A stretch of 64,000 nucleotides of DNA from Nocardia colli (GTDB lineage: Bacteria; Actinomycetota; Actinomycetes; Mycobacteriales; Mycobacteriaceae). Below, piece after piece: positions 7,399 through 16,273 of the stretch; position 1 is the first letter of the stretch; every line of letters starts with the position of its first letter. The translations under genes and the position numbers were made by a program. Under the pieces are notes generated by a model. That model ran no database searches. It saw only the letters and a program-made list of their open reading frames with translations, and was not told where the DNA came from. The stretch spans positions 434,001-498,000 of the forward strand of contig NZ_VXLC01000014.1 in the NCBI RefSeq assembly GCF_008704205.1. The letters run 5' to 3'.

Positions 7399-9239
7399 TC
7401 GGATTTCGTGACGCGTTCCTCGTCGGCGCACGCGCGCCAGACCCGGGCCTCGGCGTAATTGCCTTGGCGGTCCAGCAGTTCGGCGAGGCCGGCCATGGCG
7501 CGGGGTTCGCGGCGATCGGCCGCGGTGCGCCACCAGCGTTCGGCGTCGTCCAGGTCGCCGCGGCGGAAGCGGACGACGCCGAGGTCGTAGGCGGCGCCCG
7601 CATGGCCGGCGTCGGCGGCCTGAGCCCACAGGCCGCAGGCTTGGTCTTCCTCGCCGCGGCCGTACATGGCTACGCCCAGGTCGTAGAGGGCGGTGCGGTA
7701 GCTGGTGTCCGAGGGCGGTTCTTCCTCGGTCGCCGGCTTGGTCTGCATGGGGCGGGTGGGGGCGGACTGGACGCCGGGACCGTATTGGGCGTCGGAGCCG
7801 AGGTGCGGGGTCGGTGGATGTGTGCCGACGTGCGGGCTTTCCTGCGGCTGGCGAGCTCCCGCGTGCGGGCTCGGGGGTGGTTGATGAACGCCCGAATGGG
7901 GGTGCTGTGGCGCAGTTGCCTGCTGGGTCGAGGGAAGCTGTTGACCGCCCGGAAGAGAGTTCCGCTGTTGGGCAGCGGAGTGCTGGTTCACGGGCGGCTG
8001 CTGGATGCCGTTGCGTGAGCTCGACTGATGGGCAGCTGATGCGTTCGGCTGTTGAGCGCCCGGATGGGAGTTCGGCTGTTGGACACCGGTGTGCGGGTTC
8101 AGGGGAGCCTGCTGGACGCCGTCGCGTGAGTTCGGCTGATGGGCAGCGGAGTGTTGGTTCAGGGGTGGCTGCTGGATGCCGTTGGGTGAGTTCGGCTGTT
8201 GGGCAGCGGCCGGTGCGTTCGGCTGTTGGGCGGCAGGTGAGTTGGGCGGTGGCTGCTGGGCAGCTGTCTGTGGGTTCAGGGGTGGCTGCTGGGCGGCGGC
8301 CTGTGGGTTCAGCGGTCGTTGCTGGGCACCGGCATGCGCGTTCGGTGGTGGCGCTTGAGCACCCGCGTGTGCGTTCGGTAGTGGTGCCTGAGGATTGGCC
8401 GGTGGCTGTTGGGCAGTGGCCTGCGGGTTCGGTGGTGCATAGTGGACGCCCGAGTGGGGGCTGGACGGTGGCGGTTGACCACCGCTCTGCGAAGCGGGCA
8501 GCGATTGAACACCGGTCGGCGGCGGCTGCGGAGCCCCGAACGGCGCGACATCCGGACTCGCCTGCGCACTCCCGCCCGGATTGTTCTGCGCCGACTGCAT
8601 GGTCGGGTGGTGCGCGTTGTTCTGCGTCGCCGAGGGATACGCGCCCGTCGAATTTGTCGGCAGATTCGGCATCGACCGCAGCGGATGAGTGTGCTGAGCA
8701 TCCAGCGCGGGATGCGGCTGCGCTGGCACTGCGGCCGGGGAGGTGGTCACGTCGACCACGAGATTGGCGAAATTGGCGGGTCCCTCGCCGATGCTGCACC
8801 ACAGGATCGTTCGCCCGTCCGGTGCGCTCTCGATGACGATGCCGTAATTACCGACCCAGGACTTCTGTTCGCCGAATCCGTCCACCCAGACGGGGGTCAG
8901 CGTCACCAGTGTGACCGGGGCGGTGCCGATGATGTCGAAACTGATCCCGCCGACCAGGGCGTCGGACCACACGTCGACCCCGGCCAGGCGACGACCGTTC
9001 AGGCCGACATAGCCGTCGACCACCGACAATCCCATTCCGAGCCCGCGCAGCCCGGCCGGGGGAGCGGCGGAGAGCAGCGTCACCGTGACCGTCGTCGGCT
9101 CCGGCCCGACCTGCTCGGTATACATCGGATAGACCTTGCTGCCCCGCAAGACGATGGGTTCCGCGCTCTGATATCGGGCGGCGAGCGGCCGGTCGTCGGG
9201 CGAATTCCGAGCGGCCCATGACGAATACGGCTCGTTCAT
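7377..9239 (-). CDS. Pro/Gln/Asn-rich protein with C-terminal Sel1-like repeats
   Basis: The 620-residue protein has three parts. Residues ~1-160 form a beta-rich globular domain I cannot name, with ILWCSIGEGPANFANLV near its end. Residues ~165-490 are a low-complexity linker of repeated units such as NPQAAAQQPPLNPQTAAQQP. Residues ~500-600 are Sel1/TPR-like helices (YDLGVAMYGRGEEDQACGLW, AAYDLGVVRFRRGDLDDA). It has no signal peptide. It lies 92 bases downstream of the membrane Ser/Thr kinase on the same strand, so it is a likely partner or substrate; this is inference. ATG 9239 was chosen because the domain starts there; the frame is open far upstream only as a GC-bias shadow of the kinase gene. 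Confidence 0.75.
   Translation of the reverse strand: MNEPYSSWAARNSPDDRPLAARYQSAEPIVLRGSKVYPMYTEQVGPEPTTVTVTLLSAAPPAGLRGLGMGLSVVDGYVGLNGRRLAGVDVWSDALVGGISFDIIGTAPVTLVTLTPVWVDGFGEQKSWVGNYGIVIESAPDGRTILWCSIGEGPANFANLVVDVTTSPAAVPAQPHPALDAQHTHPLRSMPNLPTNSTGAYPSATQNNAHHPTMQSAQNNPGGSAQASPDVAPFGAPQPPPTGVQSLPASQSGGQPPPSSPHSGVHYAPPNPQATAQQPPANPQAPLPNAHAGAQAPPPNAHAGAQQRPLNPQAAAQQPPLNPQTAAQQPPPNSPAAQQPNAPAAAQQPNSPNGIQQPPLNQHSAAHQPNSRDGVQQAPLNPHTGVQQPNSHPGAQQPNASAAHQSSSRNGIQQPPVNQHSAAQQRNSLPGGQQLPSTQQATAPQHPHSGVHQPPPSPHAGARQPQESPHVGTHPPTPHLGSDAQYGPGVQSAPTRPMQTKPATEEEPPSDTSYRTALYDLGVAMYGRGEEDQACGLWAQAADAGHAGAAYDLGVVRFRRGDLDDAERWWRTAADRREPRAMAGLAELLDRQGNYAEARVWRACADEERVTKSDQSVSSG
7860..8480 (-). repeat. 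Degenerate coding repeats in the Pro/Gln-rich linker
   Basis: The linker is encoded by imperfect tandem units rich in CAGCAGCC and CCGAAC codons, for example around 8200-8320. They stay in frame and give Pro, Gln, Asn and Ala repeats. This region may vary in length between strains. Confidence 0.6.
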
Positions 9240-9331
9240 CCGATGCCCGCCTTTCCGCCGAATGCGTCTTGCCGTTGCGGCCCGGTATACCGTACCCGCC
9301 GCGGCCGGGAATGGCCCAGCGATCCTGCGGG

Positions 9332-11587
9332 CTATCGACCGGACCGGGCGACAATGCGTTCGAGCGCGGCCAGGTCCTGCTCCAGCATGCGGAACAGCCA
9401 GTACACGCCGACAAACGCCAGCGCGCTGCCCACGCACAGCACCCGCAGCGCCACGATAACCGCCGGAATATCCGCGGGCGGAATGAACGTCGCACCTGCG
9501 ACACCGAGCAGCGGGACCGCGGCGGCAATGGCCAGAAAGTAGGTGCTGCGCCGGTCGAGCTGTTGCAGGCGGTGCGCGTCCTGGGCGCCGAGCCCGCCGT
9601 GGCGGAGGAACATCGGATACAGCGAGCGCACGGCGTAGAAGTTCACCAGGAAATACGGATACGCCATGGCGATCGCACCGCACACGATCTGCGTGATGAA
9701 GAAGTGCACGTACGACTGCGCCGGGATGTGATTGCCGGAGACCTGAACCGAAACCGGGACGACCACCCCCGCGATGACCCAGAGCGCGAAGCAGGTCAGC
9801 ACATTTCGCTTGCCGAGCAGCAATGTGTCGCCGCGCGCGCGGGCCAGGGTGGCGGCGTCGTAGGACTTTCCCTTGCGCAGGCCGCGCGAAATCGACCACA
9901 GATTCGCCAGCAGGATGTTGGTGACGATGAAGCCGATCAGGAAGCACAGCCCGTAGGTGGTCACCGCGATCTGATCGAACCGGTGCTGCGCGGGGGCATC
10001 CAGCTTGCTGATGATCAGCGTCCGGTTGTGCAGGTAGCTGTACCAGATGGCCAGCGCGTTCGGCACCGCGATGGCCAGCGCCATGATCGGGTGCATGAGC
10101 TGCCGCGCGCGCAGCCGCCGGCTCGACGGCGGCGGGTCGACCAGGTCGCGGGCCCTGGCGTCGAGGCAGACCTCCAGCTGCTGGGCCATGTCTGCCCCAC
10201 GCGGCCAACGGTTGTCGGGTTCGGGGTCGAGCGCGCGGACCAGCGCGCGTTCCAGCGCCGCCGGGCAGTCGGGCGGAAGATCCTGGTACGGCAGCGCTTT
10301 CGGGCTGCCCGAGCGGCGTTCCAGCATGCCGTCGAGCGCGGTGCGGTCGCCGCCGGTCACCGAGTCGTCGTCGAACGGCTTTCGGCCAGTGAGCAATTCC
10401 CACAGCACCACGGCCAGCGCGTAGAGGTCGCTGCGGGTGTCGAGGTCCGCGGCCGTGCTCGCGTGATCCGGATGCACGGCGGCCAGCTGCTCGGGTGACA
10501 TGTAGGCCAGCGAGCCGCCGAAGTAGGCGACCGGGCTGTCGCCCGAAACATTGCCGCTGAAGCTGATATTGAAGTCGGCGAGCTTGGGAATGCCGTCCGC
10601 GGTGAGCAATACGTTCGCCGGTTTGAGGTCGCGGTGCAGGACGCCGGCGTTGCCCGCGTAGTCGAGGGCCTCGGCCAGTCGCCGGCCGAGCCAGGCGATG
10701 GTTTCCGGCCAGGACAGCCGGGCCAGTTCGGCGCGCAGCGGTGATTCGCTCGGGCGGATCTCGCCTTTGTCCGCCAGTACCGTGTCGATGACGTCGAGTA
10801 ATAGGTTCCCGTCGCGCCGGTCCGGTGGTGTCCCGCGGACTCGTTCGAGCACGGTGAACAACGTCCCGCCCGGCACGTATTGCATGTAGAGCAGCCGCAG
10901 TTTCCGGCTTTCCAATACTCGCTGGTCGAAGACTCTGACGATGTAATCGTGGTCCAATTGCGCCAGCGTTTGCGGCTCGGTGCCCTTGTCCCGGGAGATC
11001 TTCACCGCGACCAGTCGCTGCATCGACCGTTGCCGCGCGAGGAACACTCGCGCGAACGCGCCCCGGCCGAGCCCGGTCATCAGATCGAAGTCGTCGATCT
11101 TCTGCCCGACCTCGATATCGTCCAGATTCACCGGCTCGGCCGCCGACATCATCGTGCTGTGGTAATCGTCGGTGCCCAGCATTTCCGAAAGCTGTTCGGC
11201 TTGCTCGGGATACGCCGCGGTGTACTCCGCCACCTCGACCGAACTCCCCGCGCGCCGGCGAACGTGGAATTCCTCGTAGATGAGATCCGGCGGCAACGGC
11301 CAGGTCCGCAGTTCCGGCAGATCGGCCACATACTCCGCGAGCCGTTTCGGCGCCGCGCCCCGGCCCCACCGATTCGCCAGATCGACCTTGATCAATTCGA
11401 TCAACGACACCCGTCGAATACCGGGCGAATCCGGCAGATAAGCCAGCAGGTCCGGCGGCTCATCCGCGGACTGCCACGCCTCCGCGAACCGCTCCACCAC
11501 CTCGGCGACGCCATTCCCGCGCGAACTCACGAGCGAACGGTCCGGTAGAGCCGTCGCCCCCGAAACCGGCGGGGCGGGATGCGCCAT
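9332..11587 (-). CDS. Membrane-anchored Ser/Thr protein kinase with DFN in place of DFG
   Basis: The 751-residue protein has a ~165-residue N-terminal region, then a Hanks-type kinase domain: G-loop GLGRGAFARVF (172-182), K196 in VAVK, HRDLKPAN (318-325), ADFN (337-340) and MSPEQ (363-367). A C-terminal part (~490-730) has about five or six membrane segments. The magnesium-binding Asp is kept but the DFG glycine is Asn. The N-terminal region has helical stretches resembling those before kinase domains in planctomycete-type kinases, but I cannot name a domain. ATG 11587 overlaps the upstream gene's stop in a TAATG junction, supporting both start choice and coupling. Its target is unknown. Confidence 0.88.
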   Translation of the reverse strand: MAHPAPPVSGATALPDRSLVSSRGNGVAEVVERFAEAWQSADEPPDLLAYLPDSPGIRRVSLIELIKVDLANRWGRGAAPKRLAEYVADLPELRTWPLPPDLIYEEFHVRRRAGSSVEVAEYTAAYPEQAEQLSEMLGTDDYHSTMMSAAEPVNLDDIEVGQKIDDFDLMTGLGRGAFARVFLARQRSMQRLVAVKISRDKGTEPQTLAQLDHDYIVRVFDQRVLESRKLRLLYMQYVPGGTLFTVLERVRGTPPDRRDGNLLLDVIDTVLADKGEIRPSESPLRAELARLSWPETIAWLGRRLAEALDYAGNAGVLHRDLKPANVLLTADGIPKLADFNISFSGNVSGDSPVAYFGGSLAYMSPEQLAAVHPDHASTAADLDTRSDLYALAVVLWELLTGRKPFDDDSVTGGDRTALDGMLERRSGSPKALPYQDLPPDCPAALERALVRALDPEPDNRWPRGADMAQQLEVCLDARARDLVDPPPSSRRLRARQLMHPIMALAIAVPNALAIWYSYLHNRTLIISKLDAPAQHRFDQIAVTTYGLCFLIGFIVTNILLANLWSISRGLRKGKSYDAATLARARGDTLLLGKRNVLTCFALWVIAGVVVPVSVQVSGNHIPAQSYVHFFITQIVCGAIAMAYPYFLVNFYAVRSLYPMFLRHGGLGAQDAHRLQQLDRRSTYFLAIAAAVPLLGVAGATFIPPADIPAVIVALRVLCVGSALAFVGVYWLFRMLEQDLAALERIVARSGR

Positions 11588-11916
11588 TACCCGTCGGCCT
11601 GGGCTTTCGGAAATGCCCAACGGGCGTAGGTGTTTTCGGGACGGACGGTGATCACGTCGCAGGATTTGACCAGGGGGTCGGCGGAGCCGTCGAGGTGATC
11701 GAGGGTGGGGGTGATCACGGCTTCGGCGTCATTGATCTTGACGGCGGTTTCGAGTTGGTCGAGGCGGTATTCGGTGTCCGCGTCGAAGTAGATCGTTGTG
11801 ACCAGGTCGTAGCCGAGTCGCTTTGCGAGGCTTCGCATCTGGGTTTCATCCCAGGCTTGCTGCGGACCCGAGATATCACGTCGCACATAACCGAGTGCGG
11901 TCGGATTCGCGCTCAT
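11587..11916 (-). CDS. Resolvase-fold-like small protein, probably not a recombinase
   Basis: The 109-residue protein begins near GYVRRDISGPQQAWDETQ and continues with LAKRLGYDLVTTIYFD and DAEAVITPTLDHLDG. This resembles the N-terminal serine-recombinase fold. The YxRVS catalytic motif is altered (YVRRDIS) and no DNA-binding domain follows, so recombinase activity is unlikely. The start at ATG 11916 has AGAAGGGG about six bases upstream. The stop overlaps the kinase start by one base, so the two are cotranscribed and coupled. A regulatory or adaptor role for the kinase is inference. Confidence 0.6.
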   Translation of the reverse strand: MSANPTALGYVRRDISGPQQAWDETQMRSLAKRLGYDLVTTIYFDADTEYRLDQLETAVKINDAEAVITPTLDHLDGSADPLVKSCDVITVRPENTYARWAFPKAQADG

Positions 11917-12437
11917 CACCACCCCTTCTCGCCCATCGGAATCTGACCCGGTACCGCATGACACCACCTTGTAGCCCGCCCCCGAGCGTTCTAAACCTAA
12001 CCCGCTCAGGGCACGGAAGGTGCCGAATTCGGGGACTGGGGGACATTTGTTCAGGCATAGCGATAAGCGCGCTGGTTACTCGCGCGATCAATTGTCGTGA
12101 TGTGTTGTGCGGCAGTCGGGTTCGCGTTCGTGAAGATTCGTCCGATGACCGGTCGGGGTCGGCCGGTGTCGAAGCGTGCGACCTGCTCGTCGCCGACGGT
12201 GAGCGCCACTTGGTACGCAGGTCGCCCCTGCAGGGCCGCCGCCGACGGTTAGAGGAGTTATCTGTAACCGACGGTTACAGATAACTTCGGGGGGATTCTG
12301 GGGTGGATTTCAGTCGCGGAGTGATCGCGCGGACCTGAGATGCCGGTAAGCCTACCTGCTGCCTCCCATGTGCGCTACCGGACCCCAGCTTTTTCATAAC
12401 CGCATGAACCCGACCAAGCGCTTGCTACGCTCCCCGC
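11917..12437. other. Divergent intergenic region of ~520 bases
   Basis: No convincing gene was found. It separates the leftward kinase operon from the rightward DapB-like gene. It contains the 31-base palindrome at 12256-12286 and, near the right end, TACGCT (12426-12431) six bases before the ATG at 12438, a possible extended -10 (TGC before it) for a leaderless transcript. Confidence 0.45.
12256..12286. promoter_or_regulatory. 31-base near-perfect palindrome, likely operator
   Basis: Arms at 12256-12270 and 12272-12286 are perfectly complementary over 15 bp around a single A. The core TCTGTAACC/GGTTACAGA has the form of a TetR-family operator. No T tract follows, so a terminator is less likely. 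It lies 151 bases before the DapB-like gene. No regulator gene adjoins it; the binding protein is unknown. Confidence 0.6.
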
Positions 12438-13517
12438 ATGATCTCCACGGCGGTGTGGGGCACCGGCAATGTCGGCCGGGCGGCCATTCGGGCCGTCGCG
12501 GCACATCCGGCGCTGACCCTCACGAATGTGCTCGTGCACAACCCGGACAAGGTCGGGCGCGACGCCGGGGAGTTGAGCGGCCTCGACTACCGGGTCGGCA
12601 TCGCGGCGACCGACGACATCGACGCGGTCCTGGCGGCGAAGCCACGCGCGGTCGTGTACGCGGCCTCCGGCGATATCCGCCCCGACGACGCGCTCGCCGA
12701 CATAACCAGGGCGATCCGGGCCGGCGCGATCGTCGTCACGCCGGCGCTCTACGCGCTCTACGACCCGCGCAACGCCCCGCCCGAGATCCGCGACCCCGTG
12801 CTGGCCGCGATCGCCGAGGGCGGCGGTTCGCTGTTCGTCTCCGGCGTCGACCCGGGCTGGGGCAACGACGTGCTGCCCCTGCTGATCAGCGGCCTCGGCG
12901 GCACCGTCGACGTGATCCGCTGCCAGGAGATCTTCGACTACTCCACCTACGATCAGCCGGATTCGGTCCGCTGGCTGGTCGGCATGGGCCAGCCGATGGA
13001 CTACCAACCGCCCATGCTCGCGCCGACGGTGCCGACCATGGTGTGGGGCGGGCAGATTCGCCTGATGGCCCGGGCGCTCGGCGTCGAACTCGACGAGATC
13101 CGCGAGACGCTCGAGCGGCAGCCGCTCGAAACCACGATCACCACCGAGTCGATGGGCGAGTTCGTGGCCGGCGGCCAGGGCGCGGTCCGGTTCGAGGTGC
13201 AGGGCATCGTCGAGGGCGAGCCGCGCATCGTCGTCGAACACGTCACCCGCATCCATCCGTCCTGCGCGCCGGACTGGCCCGCGCCCGCCGACGGCGACGG
13301 CGCGCACCGGGTGATCATCGAGGGTCGCCCGCGCATCGAGGTCACCATCGAGGCCTCCGACGAGAACGGCAACCGGGCCGCGGGCGGAAATGCCACGGCC
13401 GTAGGTCGTTTGGTGAGCGCGATCGATTGGCTCGCCGACGCCGAACCCGGACTCTATGACGCGCTCGATATTCCGCTGCGTCCGGCAGTCGGCAAACTCG
13501 GAAGGAAACACCCATGA
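12438..13517 (+). CDS. Dihydrodipicolinate-reductase-like NAD(P)-dependent oxidoreductase
   Basis: The 359-residue protein starts with a Rossmann fold, VWGTGNVGRAAIRAV (residues 6-20), and then FVSGVDPGWGNDVLPLL (~133-149), as in the DapB-like/2,4-diaminopentanoate-dehydrogenase-like group. True DapB of lysine synthesis is shorter and has a different catalytic loop, so this is probably not a lysine enzyme. Its stop overlaps the next gene's start (ATGA at 13514-13517), giving a coupled pair. A large palindrome lies upstream. The substrate is unknown. Confidence 0.7.
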   Translation: MISTAVWGTGNVGRAAIRAVAAHPALTLTNVLVHNPDKVGRDAGELSGLDYRVGIAATDDIDAVLAAKPRAVVYAASGDIRPDDALADITRAIRAGAIVVTPALYALYDPRNAPPEIRDPVLAAIAEGGGSLFVSGVDPGWGNDVLPLLISGLGGTVDVIRCQEIFDYSTYDQPDSVRWLVGMGQPMDYQPPMLAPTVPTMVWGGQIRLMARALGVELDEIRETLERQPLETTITTESMGEFVAGGQGAVRFEVQGIVEGEPRIVVEHVTRIHPSCAPDWPAPADGDGAHRVIIEGRPRIEVTIEASDENGNRAAGGNATAVGRLVSAIDWLADAEPGLYDALDIPLRPAVGKLGRKHP

Positions 13518-14002
13518 TCATCGATATTCCCGAGGGCAAGGACCCGATCGGTTACGTCTGGGGCGAAATGGTGCCCGGCATCGGCGTGGCCGCCGCGCAG
13601 TTCTCGATGTCGGTGTATTCGCACAGCACCCTCGGACTGCGCGAATTCGAGGCCGCCCGTTTGCGTATCGCGCAAATCAACGGCTGCATCTTCTGTCAGG
13701 ATTGGCGCACCGAACGCGACGGTAAAAAGGTGGAGGCGGAGTTCGCCGACGCCGTCACCGACTGGCGACTCACCGAGGCGTTCGACGAACGCACCCGGCT
13801 CGCCGCCGAATACGCCGAACGCTATGCCCTCGACCATCACGGCATCGACGACGAGTTCCTGACCCGCATGCTCACCGAGTACACCCAGGTCGAACTCGTG
13901 GAACTGAGCATGAGCATCGGTTCCTGGCTGGCCTTCGGCCGCCTCAATCGAGTTCTCGGCCTCGATACCGTCTGTGTGCTGCCCGGACATTCGGCCGCAT
14001 AA
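13514..14002 (+). CDS. Carboxymuconolactone decarboxylase/AhpD-like protein
   Basis: The 162-residue protein has the AhpD-like CxxC motif in INGCIFCQDWR (~residues 54-64), followed by the conserved acidic and His residues of the fold. Proteins of this type act as peroxidase partners or small lyases. The ATG overlaps the stop of the DapB-like gene, so both are translationally coupled and may act on the same substrate. The gene ends seven bases before a convergent hypothetical gene. Confidence 0.8.
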   Translation: MIIDIPEGKDPIGYVWGEMVPGIGVAAAQFSMSVYSHSTLGLREFEAARLRIAQINGCIFCQDWRTERDGKKVEAEFADAVTDWRLTEAFDERTRLAAEYAERYALDHHGIDDEFLTRMLTEYTQVELVELSMSIGSWLAFGRLNRVLGLDTVCVLPGHSAA

Positions 14003-14009
14003 CTAACGA

Positions 14010-14378
14010 TTATTCGGTGCGTTCCGGCCACAACGTGTCGTTCGTGGCGTCGTAGAGCTGATACGCCGAACCGGAAATCAATCCCTCGATCAGCCCGCGC
14101 ACCGCGGTGGCCGCGCTGTCTACCGCCGACCCGCGATGCCGGCGGCGATCGGCGCGGTCGGCCGCGGTCACCCGGACCGAATTCCCCGCGGCCTCGACAT
14201 TGAGCAGCGCGTGCCGATAAGCCGCGGGAACCCGGCTGTTCCACAGTTGCAGCCCGGACACCACGAATCGGCGTAACTGCTCGTCGACCGGTTGTCCGTA
14301 CTGGGTCCGGAGGTAGGCCGGTACCTCGGCCGGCGAGTCGACGGCCCCCATCGGCAGCACCACGAACTCGTAATTCAT
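14010..14378 (-). CDS. Hypothetical protein, 122 residues
   Basis: I do not recognise a family. The protein begins MNYEFVVLPMGAVDSPAEV, has an Arg-rich middle (ADRADRRRHRG) and ends in LYDATNDTLWPERTE. No signal peptide or membrane segment is seen. ATG 14378 is preferred over an upstream in-frame ATG because the extension is basic and unlike the rest. It is convergent with the AhpD-like gene and 58 bases downstream of the next hypothetical gene on the same strand. Confidence 0.45.
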   Translation of the reverse strand: MNYEFVVLPMGAVDSPAEVPAYLRTQYGQPVDEQLRRFVVSGLQLWNSRVPAAYRHALLNVEAAGNSVRVTAADRADRRRHRGSAVDSAATAVRGLIEGLISGSAYQLYDATNDTLWPERTE

Positions 14379-14436
14379 CTGTCCAACGGTAGCGCGATTC
14401 CGCGAAATAGAGGCTGGGACAACCACTTTCCGGTGG

Positions 14437-15132
14437 CTAACGGTTCGGCACCCAGGCGGGCTGGCCGTCCACCAGTCCGGTGCTGAAGAATTCCGGCGCG
14501 TCCACGACGGCCTGGAGATGATCGTGCGCCTCCTCCAGCGAAAGGCTGGCCGGGTAGCGGATGTATTCCAGCGGCGCGACGATGCGGGCCTCGAATCGAT
14601 GCCGGAATTCGGCGTCGTCGACGTAGGTCAGCGCGATGCGTCCGCGCCAGGCGATGTCGTGGCTGCCGTCCGGGCGGCGGGTGAAAACCACCTCCTGGTC
14701 GGCCACCGAATCGTGGCCGAGCAGGTAGATGTTGAAGGCGAGATATTCGAGCTGATCGATCTCGATGAGCGGCAGCGGATCGGCCGTTAGTCGTTGTGGT
14801 GTCAACTCTTTCAGATGAAATGGATTTCCGGGCGTGGCGGCCAGAAAACCGGTGCCGTCGTCCTCGCCCCAGTAGGTGGACGACAGCGTGCAACTCCCGT
14901 AGTTCCGCCAGACCTCCGGCGACGACCAATCATCGGCCGCCACCGCACTTTCCACGTCCCCCTCGGCAACATACCGGGCCGACCGCAGGTGCAAGTCGAA
15001 CCATAAATTGCCGTTCTCGTCGATCCGCCCGGTCCACGCGAACTCTTCGATCGCGTGTCCGGCCGGCCACGGGTTTCCCGGAAACACAATCCGGCCGCGG
15101 GCCGGATTGTCCTCCAGGTCGATCCTTTCCAT
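14437..15132 (-). CDS. Conserved-looking hypothetical protein, 231 residues
   Basis: The protein begins MERIDLEDNPARGRIVFPGN and is rich in Trp, Tyr and acidic residues, for example NYGSCTLSSTYWGEDDGTGF. I see no known domain, signal peptide or membrane segment. It lies 61 bases after the glycosyltransferase that ends the Nit1C-type cluster and reads the same way, so it may be cotranscribed. That gap and the lack of a family link make a cluster role unproven. Confidence 0.5.
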   Translation of the reverse strand: MERIDLEDNPARGRIVFPGNPWPAGHAIEEFAWTGRIDENGNLWFDLHLRSARYVAEGDVESAVAADDWSSPEVWRNYGSCTLSSTYWGEDDGTGFLAATPGNPFHLKELTPQRLTADPLPLIEIDQLEYLAFNIYLLGHDSVADQEVVFTRRPDGSHDIAWRGRIALTYVDDAEFRHRFEARIVAPLEYIRYPASLSLEEAHDHLQAVVDAPEFFSTGLVDGQPAWVPNR

Positions 15133-15193
15133 GATGACGAACCTAGCGACCGACACCGACAAAACACGAACCAGTTGCCGGTTTCCGGACGAG

Positions 15194-16273
15194 TCACCCG
15201 GTGACGGCGGGCAGCGCGGCGTAGAAATCGAGGTGCGCGCGGGCCGCGTCGGCCCACCGATACCGCACCGCCACCGCGCGTCCGCGGACTCGCCGGGCCG
15301 GATCCGCGGGCAGCGCCGCGCGCAACGCTGCGGCCATCTCGCCGGGCGTCGACACGTAGTCGACGGCATCGCCGAAGACCTCCCGCAGCACCGGAAGATC
15401 GCGCGCCACAACGGGTACGCCCGCGGCGAGCGCCTCCATCGCCGACAACCCGAAGCCTTCCTTACGGGAGAAGAACGGCACCGCCGCCGCGGCGGCCACC
15501 AGCGCGGGCAGGTCGGCGTCGGGCACCACGCCGAGGATCACCGGGGCGATGCCGAGTTCGGCGGCGCGCGCGGTGAACCGGGCTCGATAGTCGCGGTAGT
15601 CGAACAAGGTCTCGCCGCCCGCGAAGACCAGGGCCAGGTCCGGTTCCGCGTCGAGCAGTAGTGCGAAGGCCTCCAGCAGATCAATCGAGCCTTTGCGCGG
15701 TTCGATGCCGCCGACCGCGAGTACATAGCGCCCCAAGCGGTTTCGCCACGTCTGCCCGGTCCCGGCGGCCGCGAATCGTTCGAAGTCGACCCCGTTGGGG
15801 ATCACCGTCGGCTCGAATCCCCACCCCGCGCGGACCTCCTCGGCGACGGCCGCGGACACGCAGATCCGGGCATACGGCTCGACGATCGCGCGCTCGTGGC
15901 AGGCCGCGAGTTCGGGTGTGGTGAATTCGTCGAGATGATGGATCGTGCGGATGCAGCGACCGGCCGCGTTGGCGGTGAGGCAATCCTGTGCGTGCACGAT
16001 GTCGTATCGGGTCGCGTCGAACGCGGCACGCAATGTGTCGATCGAGCGCAGAATTCGCTGCCCGACCGACTCGTCGTCGATCGCGGCGAACGGCACGAAC
16101 TCGACCCGCACCGCGTCGTCCACCGGCCGGAAGAACCCGGAGTCACCGTCGCGCGCCAGACTCCACACCGTCACCTCGGCGCCCGCCGCGGCCAGTGCCT
16201 CCGCCAGGTTCAGCGTATGCGCCACGCCGCCACGCGGTTTCGTGGAGTAGGTGAGCAGCGCGATCCGCATCAT
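15194..16273 (-). CDS. MSMEG_0565-type group 4 glycosyltransferase
   Basis: The 359-residue protein is a GT-B fold, GT4-like enzyme. It starts with MMRIALLTYSTKPRGGVAHT, has VIPNGVDFERF near the middle, the PRKG segment after AVGGIEPRKGS, and the GT4 donor-site motif FFSRKEGFGLSAMEALAAG (~residues 271-289). These features and its place in a Nit1C-type cluster match the MSMEG_0565 family (TIGR04047). It is the last gene of the cluster; its ATG overlaps the preceding stop (ATGATG). Donor and acceptor are unknown; a glycosylated product of the cluster is inferred. Confidence 0.85.
   Translation of the reverse strand: MMRIALLTYSTKPRGGVAHTLNLAEALAAAGAEVTVWSLARDGDSGFFRPVDDAVRVEFVPFAAIDDESVGQRILRSIDTLRAAFDATRYDIVHAQDCLTANAAGRCIRTIHHLDEFTTPELAACHERAIVEPYARICVSAAVAEEVRAGWGFEPTVIPNGVDFERFAAAGTGQTWRNRLGRYVLAVGGIEPRKGSIDLLEAFALLLDAEPDLALVFAGGETLFDYRDYRARFTARAAELGIAPVILGVVPDADLPALVAAAAAVPFFSRKEGFGLSAMEALAAGVPVVARDLPVLREVFGDAVDYVSTPGEMAAALRAALPADPARRVRGRAVAVRYRWADAARAHLDFYAALPAVTG

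Noticed and set aside
7860..8480. Repeat-rich DNA that might be a CRISPR array or minisatellite
   Set aside because: The units are imperfect, have no constant spacer length, and remain in frame as Pro/Gln/Asn codons of one protein.
7377..11369. A continuous minus-strand open frame of about 1330 codons
   Set aside because: Its upstream two thirds run antisense-like or out of frame through the kinase gene, which has clear kinase motifs in another frame. Only the part from 9239 down is a real protein.
12256..12286. The palindrome as an intrinsic terminator
   Set aside because: No T tract follows on either strand and the nearest stop codon is far away, so an operator is more likely.
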